Shown in pieces: positions 25,101-36,200 of a stretch of 64,000 bases of DNA. Made by a program: the position numbers and the translations under genes. The DNA lies in the NCBI GenBank assembly GCA_003344405.1, contig NOWV01000023.1, forward strand, positions 1 through 64,000, in the 5' to 3' direction. The DNA comes from Trichoplax sp. H2 (taxonomy: Eukaryota > Placozoa > Uniplacotomia > Trichoplacea). Below the pieces are notes generated by a model that saw only the letters and a list, made by a program, of their open reading frames with translations, ran no database searches and was not told the DNA's origin. Within the stretch, counting starts at the first letter, position 1. Each line of letters begins with the position of its first letter.

Positions 25101-27206
25101 AATATGCGTATTTATTAAGGAATCATTTAAAATTTGGATTAGCTTCGATCCTTATACCGTATTCTTCAAATTCTCGCCGTAAGACAAAGATAAAAGACTA
25201 CTTTGTTGACCGAAAGTAGTAGAAACTGCGAATTAACTTAGAAATCAAGAATGTTCTATTATTACCAATTCATAAAATTACTGTCATTTGGTATTGTACG
25301 TGAAGAAAATACAAAAGCAACATTTAGAGATATAAGCATTATCATCACCGACTTACCTGAACGTAAAATTTTTCAATTTAGTCTTTACAGCAAACTCAAA
25401 TATAAGACGACTCCAGTTTCTTTCCGTAGAAGTTAACTGTCATGATCACTTAGGAACGTTAATAGATTTTAGGTTGGTGTCATAACTCGCACAACGTATT
25501 TGTTAGAAGATGAATTAATTAAATTTATTATACAAAATTTCTTATCCATCCTTTTTTTAATATTCGAGCTCCAAGAATATTCGCTTATAACAAATGAGTC
25601 ATAAAAGGTGTCCAAAAATTCTTCAATATCTAATGTTTTAAATCAAATTCGTCACTTTATTACAATACAGGCAAGAGTAGATCTGGCACGATTGCCAGCA
25701 TTCGTGAATAATGGTTTTAATTCATCAACGAAAAAATCTTCCAAAAATACCAGTAGCAATTGAGTCGCTTGGTATATGGAGAATAACAAATTATTACATT
25801 TAGGGGACTAATGGGGTAGTGCATTACAAATAGATCAGAACTATAAGTCATTACGAGATCAACAAATATTTTAAATGCCAATAACTTATTGCAATACTAG
25901 TCTATTAGTCTATTTCTGTTTAAAAACAACATTCTCGTTAACAACAGTAAAAAGTATTGGATTATATCATTTCTTAATTGATAATGTCTATGGCAATTAT
26001 TCGTCGAAAAAATTATAAAAAAAAGTTTTCATGCGCTTATTAATTGAATGTTACAAATTATTTATTAGAACTATTGAAACCTTATTTATACGCCTTGAGA
26101 AAATTTATAACTGCAAAAACATCGATGTTCAGTACTCTATAATTTTCATAAACAATTCTAACCCTACTGTCATTAGTTAGTTTTTAAAATGTAATTTACC
26201 TTTCTTTGTAAGTAAATACACTAAAAAACACTGAGATAAGTAATGAAAATAGTCCTACAATATGATTTTCTACACGGCATGCACCTTAATTGATATGATA
26301 AAGTCGATCTTTATATTTGAGTGATTATGATGCTTCAGTATTTAAACTCACTCCCCAATAGATCTTGTACTATAAGCATTGAAATCAATTTAAATATTAT
26401 TATCATTTAAGATTCTAGAGCTGTTACTGCACTTGTAGATTATTGGCTAGTAAGCAAAGCTTTAGGAATGCTAGGGACATCATCAAAACTGATGGATTGT
26501 AACGCTACTATTGCGCAAACTGATATCACCAAGATCAGATGGTTTTATAGGCATATTCTATTGCCGTCATTTTTAAATGCATAATAGTCTCCTGCAAGAA
26601 TGTAAGTATTAAGCCCTATCTATCCTCCTATCTACAGAAATGGAATTCTATGGGTCAGGTAGCTGCAGAAGAAAGACGGAATATTCTACATTAATAACAG
26701 TTTTAACGATGAAATCAGCAAATAAGTTCCATCAGAGATTAATAATGTGACAAATATGGGAATATTTTAATCTCGTTGAGAAATAAGCAATAAAGATCTT
26801 ATTCTATTATTGATTTATTAATGAACGAATTGAAATAATACGAAATTGAGAACAGGAACTGTATTAACAATATTATCCAGTATTCGTAACTTGGTAGATT
26901 TTAAGACGATTGGTGTGAGTTTCATTTTAGGACATTTATTTCCATTACTTCATATACAAAGATTGATGTCTAGATTTTCTTAATATTTTAAGTACTTGTA
27001 GCGATTTCAGCCAAATTACTGTAATAATATGAAGGACAGTAATTGTCGCCTGTTACAGTGTTAAATACTGTATTACAGTAGAAATAACTATGTTAGGATA
27101 ATTCTGTTAGGCTATCCTTATTTAGTTAACTTCTAATTTGGATATACTGTGTTTTAATATAGCACTGACTTTTTATGACAGTGACACTTATACACATACT
27201 GAAATT

Positions 27207-27256
27207 NNNNNNNNNNNNNNNNNNNNNNNNNNNNNNNNNNNNNNNNNNNNNNNNNN
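27207..27256. other. Scaffold gap, 50 N
   Basis: Fifty undetermined bases; the true size is unknown. Confidence 1.
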
Positions 27257-27649
27257 TCAGATGAAACATTACCACAAACTATAAAAAGTCTAATTTCTTT
27301 CATCTCTGTGACCGACAATGTTCGTAAGGAATAAACCTACTACTTTTTATAATTATTTCCTCTATATTCGTATTCAATAAATGCAGCAAAAATTAGCTGA
27401 GATTGTGTCGGTTTACTGTGTTGCGATTCTCTATTGCTATATAAGAGATACAAGCAGTCCACCGTCGGTAGTTATCTTCGCTTTACTTTAGCGATATTAG
27501 ATGCCATAATACATTGATTGATTTACAGCAGTGTCACACACCACTAGTGACAAAGTAGTCTACACACGCCAATCCTTGCGGAGAACGCCACTTACTAACT
27601 TAAAGAGGCGAGATTAGCTATATCACCAAATAATTCAGTTCCAACAACC
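27257..27649 (+). repeat. Repeat element copy 1 (also at 51912 and 52565)
   Basis: The first 275 bases (27257-27531) match 52565-52839 almost perfectly, and 27257-27441 match 51912-52095. It begins TCAGATGAAACATTAC at exactly the same base as the contig starting at 52565, which suggests a true repeat edge. A short frame encodes about 25 residues starting SDETLPQTIKSLISF and then stops; AATAAA-type signals follow within 120 bases. This resembles the 3' end of a gene or element. Bases 27532-27649 are unique to this copy. Confidence 0.75.
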
Positions 27650-27699
27650 NNNNNNNNNNNNNNNNNNNNNNNNNNNNNNNNNNNNNNNNNNNNNNNNNN
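27650..27699. other. Scaffold gap, 50 N
   Basis: Fifty undetermined bases on the right side of the 393-bp insert. Confidence 1.
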
Positions 27700-29594
27700 A
27701 TCTGACTATTCTGTATTAATCATTACATGTCTATGTTTGTAAATACTGTTGTCTGCATTAAGGGAGCAGTAGCTATAAGTAATATCTAATTCAGTAAAGG
27801 ATTCCGAGGTTAATTGTATTAACTATGACTCATGAACTATTGAGGAATAGTATATAAATGCAGTATATCGTGAAATAAAGAGAATTTCTCCAACTTAGTG
27901 CTTAACGTAAAATACGAGGCGTTTAAGTCTTTGTGTAGTCTGCTAGTAGAGCAAAAGTGTTTGTGATAGTGCAGATATCGTTCCTTGATACGTGGTTCAA
28001 GGAATTGACTTATTGATCGTATATTACGTTATCTTGTTGCAAAGCTGTTTTGTGACATCGCCCAATAGAGATTTACTCATTTTTAATAACTCAAATTTCG
28101 AGTTAGTAGGTTGCGAACCTAAAGGGTTATAAAACCCATTCACTACAGTATTAAAGGCAATATAGCCACTTTAGATCGCTATAACTACAGTGCATTCATT
28201 GACTAATAGTAACCTTTAAAATTGACGATATATTGCATGATAAATTAATTTACTTTTTTGTTCTGACTCTATTAACAAGAATTGGCTTATTATCAGTCAA
28301 GTCATAAATATAATTGATAGCTCACCAAATAGATTATTACGAAATATGATGAGTATTTTATTTGATAATAATAACAGTAAAGCCGTCATTTCAACTATGG
28401 AGGACATCTAGCATCGATTAGTCATGAACTTAAGTGTCTCAGTATAATCAAAGCTGGTTTATAAAATGATCCTGAGATCAACAGTTACCTAATTAATACA
28501 GAATACAGTTCATAGTCTTATGGTCTTACTATTTGTTATCAATTAGCATTATATTCTGTAACGCTTTCAAATTTTAGCTGCGTTTATTACCATGATTTAG
28601 AGTTTAAAACTAATTTAAATCCATCTCATTATAGCAATTTAATTTATAAGTTAATAAATAAGTAAGTAATTTTTTTAACTGGGTTAGCCAACTACCGGTA
28701 ATTGTTCCTGTCATAATTAATGTTAAAAATTGATATACTATTATTACTTCATAGAATTATAACTTCATAATGCAGGATATATAGCTTTCATTATAATTAT
28801 CTAGATGATACAATCATTGATTGAGAGAATAATATTCATCATAATAAAAATTGATCAAATCAATTATGATCATTTTAAAGTTTACTTTAATAAAGTAATG
28901 AGGATAGATAACAGCTATCCTTGTTAATCAATATCGATTATATAGTTTATCTAAATTTAGTTCTAAATCACTGTTATAATTACTGCTTTGAAGTATGACA
29001 GTAATTAAGACGTTGCAAGTTCATTGTTTTACTGTACTCGTATAAAATTAAATTATGAGCTAAACTCAAACTAATATAACATAACAAAATGCATCCTCAT
29101 ATATAATTGATCATAATCAGATTTCATTAAATAAGTGAAAAATACAATAAGCGACTGTAATCACGATAATTATGCTGACGTGAAGAGTAGTCAATTATTC
29201 TCTACAGTGATTTTAATTTCCACATATATCTGTCTCCATTCATTGGGATATTCATTAAGCGACCTTCTATTAAAAAAATATACCTAATGAATGATAACGT
29301 TGAACAAATAGGAAAAAACAACTGTCCCGTGACAAAAGATATTATCACCACTTTCCTCTTATTTTCAAATTGATACCACCACAAGCCTTTGGGAACAGTT
29401 ACAGTGATATATTCTCAGAAGAAAGTATTAAGTACGTGCAGTAAAGAGCCACAGACTACTGTGATCAATTTATTTCATCTTATGTCATTCTTTTAACATG
29501 AGCCCAAATAGACTACTTGGATACAAATTATGTACTAAGATATAAAAATTCAATTTATCAATGTTGCTTTTATTGATCGAGCAACCACAACGTG

Positions 29595-30608
29595 ATGATA
29601 AATTTAACAAATAGTTCATTTCCTTACATGCCAATCTTATCCTACAAAGACATTTTCGTTGTTACAATATTGGGAATAATTGCTTCGGTCGCTTCGTTTG
29701 GTAATCTTTTCAATCTCTATCTCATCTATCACTCAAGATCATCACAATTGGTTGGTACTTTACTTCTTGCAAATTTAGGTTTAGCCGATTTATTTTCTGG
29801 ACTTGTTGTTATGCCGTTAGCTATTTATAGTTTCATCGTACAAGATACTATATCTCCGTTTCTGTGCCAACTGTGGGCAGTATTAGCTAGCCTAAGTATT
29901 GGTGTATCCTTTTATACTACTGCAGCCATTAGTATCGACCGCTGTATCGCCGTTGCTAGTCCATTTTATTACTCTCAATCTGTTAATTTACGTGTATTAA
30001 AAGTCCAGATTGTAATATTATGGCTAATAACTAGTGTAATCGCCATTATGCCAATGCTAGGCTTGAAAGCCTATGGTATTGGACATTACAGTTATATTAC
30101 AGGATCGCAACAATGTTGGGTTGATTTTACGGACAGAGATCACAATTATTATATTGGATTGGTTTTGTTGTCGATACTATCGTGCACGATAGTGATCATT
30201 GTACTGTGTTATAGTATTATATTTATCATTGCTTGGAGAAAAGGTTTACAAAATCTATCAGGCCATGGTACTATCAAAAAATCGATCCGAACAACTGGTT
30301 TAATTGTTGGCACCAGTCTAATGTGTTGGATTCCTCTTATAACTATATCTTACGTCGAATTTATAGACTTCATGTTACTGATATCAGATGACATAGTATT
30401 AGCAGCCTATCTTCTTACATTTTGTAGCTCCGCTATTAATCCTGTCGTTTACTCATTGACAAATAGCGAACTTAAGCGTCGTGTCCGACTAACGTTGCGA
30501 AGGACAAACGTAATTGCATTTTCACAATCAAAGCGTAAAGGCAAAGTTAACCCGATCGGAATCGATTCTGTTATTGGTAATCTCCATAGCTCTGTAATAG
30601 TCGGCTAA
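29595..30608 (+). CDS. Class A (rhodopsin-like) GPCR, intronless
   Basis: A 337-residue seven-transmembrane receptor starting at the ATG at 29595 (MINLTNSS, with a sequon). An upstream in-frame GTG is not used by eukaryotes. Class A landmarks are GN in TM1, D in LGLADLF, C in ISPFLCQLW, DRC in SIDRC, an ECL2 with YGIGHYSY followed by the QQCWVDF cysteine, an intact CWIP in TM6 and NPVVY in TM7. Phenylalanine replaces the opsin lysine. ECL2 links it to paralogs A and B, while TM6 is canonical as in the gene at 21118. Two AATAAA signals lie about 90 bp past the stop. Confidence 0.9.
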   Translation: MINLTNSSFPYMPILSYKDIFVVTILGIIASVASFGNLFNLYLIYHSRSSQLVGTLLLANLGLADLFSGLVVMPLAIYSFIVQDTISPFLCQLWAVLASLSIGVSFYTTAAISIDRCIAVASPFYYSQSVNLRVLKVQIVILWLITSVIAIMPMLGLKAYGIGHYSYITGSQQCWVDFTDRDHNYYIGLVLLSILSCTIVIIVLCYSIIFIIAWRKGLQNLSGHGTIKKSIRTTGLIVGTSLMCWIPLITISYVEFIDFMLLISDDIVLAAYLLTFCSSAINPVVYSLTNSELKRRVRLTLRRTNVIAFSQSKRKGKVNPIGIDSVIGNLHSSVIVG

Positions 30609-33280
30609 TTATTTGCTTACTGGAAAAGAAATTGATTGTTTCTAAATGTAATGTGTCATTAGTACATAGACATGTACGGTCCTAATTTATTGTATAAATA
30701 AAAAATAAATTATTTTACAAAAATTATGGCGAGCTTTGTATTCAATAACGATAAAATGTGGAGCATAAAGTGAATATTTTTTTTTTTATTTTGCGTAAGG
30801 CTAATGCATTCGTCATATATTACGTTAAGATATTAAAACTGATGATAGGACTTATAAATCCACTAATTTAGTCAATTTATTTAGTTGAGAAATAGAGATG
30901 TTATTGGCAAGTAATATAGCACATAATCAATCCAAACCCGATGTGTTACCAACGAGTAATCAGATCAAAACTAACCAAATTCTTAAATCTTTGGAAACTT
31001 ATGGTAGCCTACTTGGGCCTTCCATACTGTCTATATGATGAAATACCGTAGTATGTAAATCCAACTACTGTAGGTCATTGACTTTAATTGCATACTTAAA
31101 GACAGAACTAACTCTACCGTAACGAATAGAAAAGTAAACCTAACTTTCTGTCATACTGTAATTAGAGATTAAACATCGTTATTATCCTTTTCTATAATTC
31201 TCCTAATGCAACTATCTCATCATTTCCGTCGATACCTGTGTCAGTTGAAACTAGCGGATCAGTTCAGTTATGAAATTATGTAAAATCAATAAACAGGAGT
31301 ACCATAAGTGATTTATTATTTATTTCGGACTTTGAAGATGTTGTAAAAAGTGACTAGGAACTTATTCAATATGTGTACCATGAATATTTTATTCTGAAGT
31401 GGACTGCGCAATCAAGCATTCACGATACTTGATTATTAACTTCGTACATGGACCACTAAAGAGAAGACCTACTTTTCCAGTAGGTCATGCGTCGTATGCT
31501 ATCCCTTATACCAGGGCTAATTATCGAACTAATTTGAAAGAGAAAAATACTCGATTTTCTTGGTTATTTGTATTCAAAGTATTATAATCAGTGTGCAGAG
31601 TGTAAATTAATTGGAAGGCGGGCGGCAGCCATTATGATAATGAGTATCGCTATACATCTACTTTTACGTATTTGTAGATTCGTTAGTTGCCTAGCAATTG
31701 TGCCTTTGCAAATTAATTGCCCATTTACTGTTCAAACGCAATTTACTCGTAGATCTGCATTGGTCAACAGTCATCAACGATTTTAGCACAAAGGACTACA
31801 GGAAACAGTAGTAAACTAGGACATTAAGCTTCTCATGAAATCCCTTAGGGATATATAAAAAAAAACAAGCAATTCTAGTGAGGAGTACATCTTGATTGTA
31901 CTGTAGAAGCCCTATTTTCGATTCGACTAGCGCTATAAAACCAACTAGTCCATCCATCTTCTATTACACTAAAAGCTATCGCACTGTAATGGAAAATTCT
32001 TCTATTGCAATGAATAATTTCATTACTATTCAATCTAATAGCAAAGCTATGCACAAAATTGAGTCCATCGGCATGGCGATTGATGATAGATTATTGAATG
32101 GTGTACAGTATTATCATCGTGCAGACAAGCAGACGTGAGCTGTGCAATGCTAGCAATGTTATTTTAGCCAACTTTAGCATTAGCATGACTATCCGAAAAT
32201 TGATTTTCATTGATAATCATCGATTCTTTCTCTATTATCAAGTCCATAGGAAATACTAGGTGCCTATACACTTTCTTTGCTGAAGGTGGTCTTGCCACTA
32301 TCTGGCTCTGAGTTCTGCTAAGGTCTGCACGTGTGAGCTACTTTATGGTAGCAACCTGTGCCAATTACAACTATCTAAAGCGTTCTACTTCCTCTGCCAA
32401 TTCAATCCAATCATTTTTTACACAGTGTTTTGGCCTATTTCTGTAAGCAGATTGAGACTGTAATTAGTATCAACCATAGAGATAGATCTCATATTTTTAT
32501 ATTATTATCTCGATGGTATCGACAAAGTCGCTTGAAATTGCAGCTAAATCAAAGTAGGGCAAGGTAAAGTTTTTTCCGCCATCCTACAAATCCACCATTT
32601 AGACACCAGCCAAAGTACGGTTGTCTTGGATACGGTACGGTATGGCACGGTCCTTCTACGATTGATTGACTGTGCTGTCGCTGTTGGCAACTGCAGGTAT
32701 TGATACAGTATAGGAATTGTGGCTGCATTTTGCGGCATCTCGCACCTTAACTTAATTCGGCTTGCTCGACTAGCTGCAACCACATGCCATTGCCCATCTT
32801 GCCTTGGCGCTGTAGGAAAGTGGGAAAGAGTGCAATTTTCCATGCATTTGCTTGCGGTTTTATCCTATAGAATTAATAGACAAGCTATACGTTGACCAGT
32901 TTGCTACTTTGCGGACTAATAGTACATGAAGTAATCGTTTGCCGTCAACCAAGCTCCAATTGGACTTCATACGAGCGCAGTAAACTCCACGTTGCAGCAG
33001 CTTGCCATTTCGACGATTTCAGCTATTCTTGCAAAGCGAATCGTTCGGTATGCATTGAACAACTGAACATAGTAAATGAAATAAATTGTGATAGGTATTA
33101 CTTTAGACCTAGTAGTCCTTAGTCCTATCTTGAAAGAGCTAAAAATAAGATTATTGGTCTGGATTAAATGGTCATTCGTGCTGTTGAACTTCCAACAGTA
33201 CTGTGTTGAATCCATTTTTTTCATCATTTTTTCTCCTAGCTGTAACGCAACTCATCTTTCAAGAATTGAATACGAGCAGG
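30609..33280. other. Intergenic region upstream of Dicer
   Basis: Composition becomes less AT-rich from about 31400. Several overlapping short frames on both strands (31399-33227) show no family resemblance. 5' untranslated exons or the promoter of Dicer are expected here but cannot be placed. A possible acceptor (TTTTTTCTCCTAG) ends at 33239. Confidence 0.45.
30697..30709 (+). terminator. Tandem AATAAA polyadenylation signals
   Basis: AATAAA at 30697-30702 and again at 30704-30709, about 90 bp beyond the stop of the GPCR ending at 30608. Confidence 0.6.
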
Positions 33281-36200
33281 ATGAAATTATCACCGCGAAA
33301 ATATCAACTAGATCTTGCTGTGATCGCGCAAGAAAGAAATACAATAGTCTATTTAGAAACGGGTAGTGGGAAAACCTTGATTGCTGTCCTTGTCATTCGA
33401 CAATTGTACAGGGAGCTATCCAAGAGCCTACAAGCAGGAGGCAAGAGAGCTATTTTCCTAGTTAACACAGGTGCGATGCCCTTTACCTGACATAGATATT
33501 GATATGCAAGTAGGATAATCGTATCCACAGTGGTTAATTTGTATTATTATTTAATGCTACTCTATCCTGGTGATATGCAAGTAGGATCCACAGTGGTTAA
33601 TTTGTAACTTAAAAGATGTTGTGTATTTATCATTATCTTAATAATATCTATCCGTTACTATGCAGTCCCTCTTGTTCACCAGCAAGCCAAATTTATTGCC
33701 GATCAAACTAGTTTCTGCGTTGGTAAACTATTTGGTAAATGTAATAGTGATAAACGTCGTTCCAATTGGAAAGATTTTTTCGATAAAAACAACGTTATAG
33801 TTGGCACACCGCAAACGTTATTAAGACTTTTAGAATTGAATATTGTCAACATGCAGATGATCAATTTGATAGTATTTGATGAATGCCATCATGCCACCAA
33901 ACATCATCCGTATAGCCGTATCATGGATGCCGTAAAAGCACTCGAAGAACAGGGCAGACCTAAAATTCTTGGTTTGACTGCATGTATATTTAAAGGAGAA
34001 TGTAAACCGAGCAAAGTGCCCCAAAGGTTAGCAGAACTAGAGGAAAAATTATCAAGCACTATCGCTATTCCGGGTTACTTAACTTACATCGATAAAAACA
34101 AGACACCTCCAACAGAATATGTAATCGATTACGAAACCACAGAAACCTCTATTTTTGAACAAGTAGAAGCGCTGTCAGATTGTTCTTTCCTCTTGAAAGG
34201 ATTCGATGCAATGTATTCCAATTCTTTTGAGAGTAAAGCGCAACGTGAACAGCAATCTACTTCATTGCAACTTGTGTTGACAGCATTTGACGAAGCTATT
34301 CTCACAGTCAACACTTTTGGTTTACGTATATTTCCTTTGGTCGCCGAAAGTATCGTGAAATGTATCAGAAAGGAATTAAGGATGTTTAGGGGAAAGGATG
34401 GAATCGATTACAAACTTTCCGCTAGTAATTCTTGGTTTCGGCCTGTTATACGAATATTAGAAGCCAAACTTAGCACTAAGATTGATGAATCCCACCCTTG
34501 TTATACGTGTTCTCATTTTGCCAAGTTATTGGATGTATTGACCACCTTCAAAGAGCAAGATACTGGTATCATCTTTGTCGATAGAAGAGTTACCGCCTTC
34601 GTTTTACATGAATTACTCGTGCGAATTTCACATACGGATCCCAATTTAGCCCATTTAAATGTTGGTTGTGTCATTGGCCGTAGTAGTATCAAGAGCCAAC
34701 TTTTAGGACAAGCGCAAATGAGTCGATATGAGCAAGAAGAAGTGATGAACCGATTCCGAAGGCATAAATATAATTTATTAGTTGCTACAAATGTGCTGGA
34801 AGAAGGTGTCGATGTATCTGAGTGCAATGTAGTTATAAGATTTGATCGCGTCAATCATTTTAGTTCATATTTACAGTCTAGAGGGAGAGCGCGTGCTGAC
34901 GACTCTTCCTATGTACTGATGATCAATCGAGAAAACCTTGATGCATTCATGGAAGAATATAACTCGTGGCATTCGGTAGAAAAATTCCTACGTAGCTCAC
35001 CAGAATTGCTGAATACTATCGTTTCTGGCATAAGCAAGTCCCTTTTCTCAAATGATAACAGTACGACTGATGCAAGCACAATCAGCAGCAAATTTGTCGT
35101 TGAAACTACCGGTGCCGAAGTTAACCTGTTTTCAGCTATCAGTGTATTGCTCAGGTTGGTGTACAGTCTAGTGTGTTTCAAAACTTGCTGTAATTTTCAT
35201 TTGATCGGTAAAATACGGTTAAGTGAAATAATATCAATTACTCAAAAAAAGGTACAGTCAAAGCATGATCAATGGTAAATCTCCTGAATTTGAGTACGAG
35301 ACGAATGATGATGGGACTCGAGCTAAAATAAAGTTGATATTTTCTAATCCGCCCGAAAAAACTACTATAGAGGTTTGAATTAATTAACAAGTAATACTAG
35401 CATTAATTTGGATTATAGTTGTTACGTTACAAAGTCACATGCAAGCTCATACAAAATCTATATATGCTCTTCTTATGCTGATATAAATAAAATTGAACCC
35501 CTGTAATAAGGGTCCAATGATGCAAAGTAAAAAAATTGCAAAAAAAGCCTCCGCCTTAGAAGCATGTAAATTCCTTCATGAAGTTGGTGAAATTACCGAT
35601 AACTTGGAACCGAATGTGGGAAAGTATCATCAGTCTATTGATAAAAGCCAGTATAAGCAATTTCCGATTAAGGTATTTTATTAACTAACTTAAACTATAA
35701 TATGTATTACGTGCAATGTATAATTCATTTGCTGCAAATATTGCGCAAAATCTTAACAAAATGCAATGATATGATCTAATATTCAAAATTAACATTATTA
35801 ACGTATGCTAAATGCTAGTTCCCCGACAATTTATCGATGCCAATCGAGGATGGTGATAACTTCTATCTTCACGTGATTAAGATTGAGCTAAAGAACAGCA
35901 CAATAGAGTCTATTGATACTGTCAGTTGTAGTTCGGACTTCGGATTAATATGCAAGACTAAGTTACACGAGGTATGGTCCTAAATTGTACTTGGATTTGT
36001 AAACTTTACATTCCGTTATTCCACGTTATTTTCAGAAGATAATTGGTGCTAATGGCTAGAAAATTTAATATATATCTTTGCGTTGATAGATTGAGCCAAC
36101 TTATTTACAAACATCGTGTGGCGACATATTATTATCGTTACAATCACTGGCTGTCCCGATGCACTATTCATGCGATGAATTAAGCCTTATTTCGAAATTT

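Larger units (their letters stand above)
27050..27800 (-). repeat. Right arm of the large inverted repeat, interrupted
   Basis: 27050-27206 matches the reverse complement of about 231-395, and 27700-27800 that of about 1-109. Mismatches are scattered (roughly 5-8 in the outer 110 bases), more than sequencing error would give. Between them lie N gap, 27257-27649, N gap, in place of the 122 bp present in the left arm. Confidence 0.85.
22180..29594. other. Gene-poor AT-rich region with scaffold gaps
   Basis: I see no supported gene. A 61-codon frame at 25251-25436 is unrecognised. The stretch contains the right arm of the inverted repeat, interrupted by two 50-base N gaps that flank a 393-bp insert shared with 52565. 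Confidence 0.5.

Noticed and set aside
25251-25436. 61-codon frame
   Set aside because: No motif, no splice signals, no similar neighbour.
31896-32138. 80-codon plus-strand frame upstream of Dicer
   Set aside because: Looks mildly protein-like after an internal ATG, but has no recognised motif and no partner exon; not enough to call a gene.
32544-32843. 99-codon minus-strand frame upstream of Dicer
   Set aside because: No family resemblance or splice context; it lies in less AT-rich DNA where long chance frames are expected.
34513-34854. 113-codon minus-strand frame
   Set aside because: Antisense shadow of Dicer exon 2, whose helicase motifs are unmistakable on the plus strand.
35155-35278. 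Read-through end of Dicer exon 2
   Set aside because: The frame after 35154 loses family similarity, while splicing to 35258 restores the SPEFEYE segment in phase.
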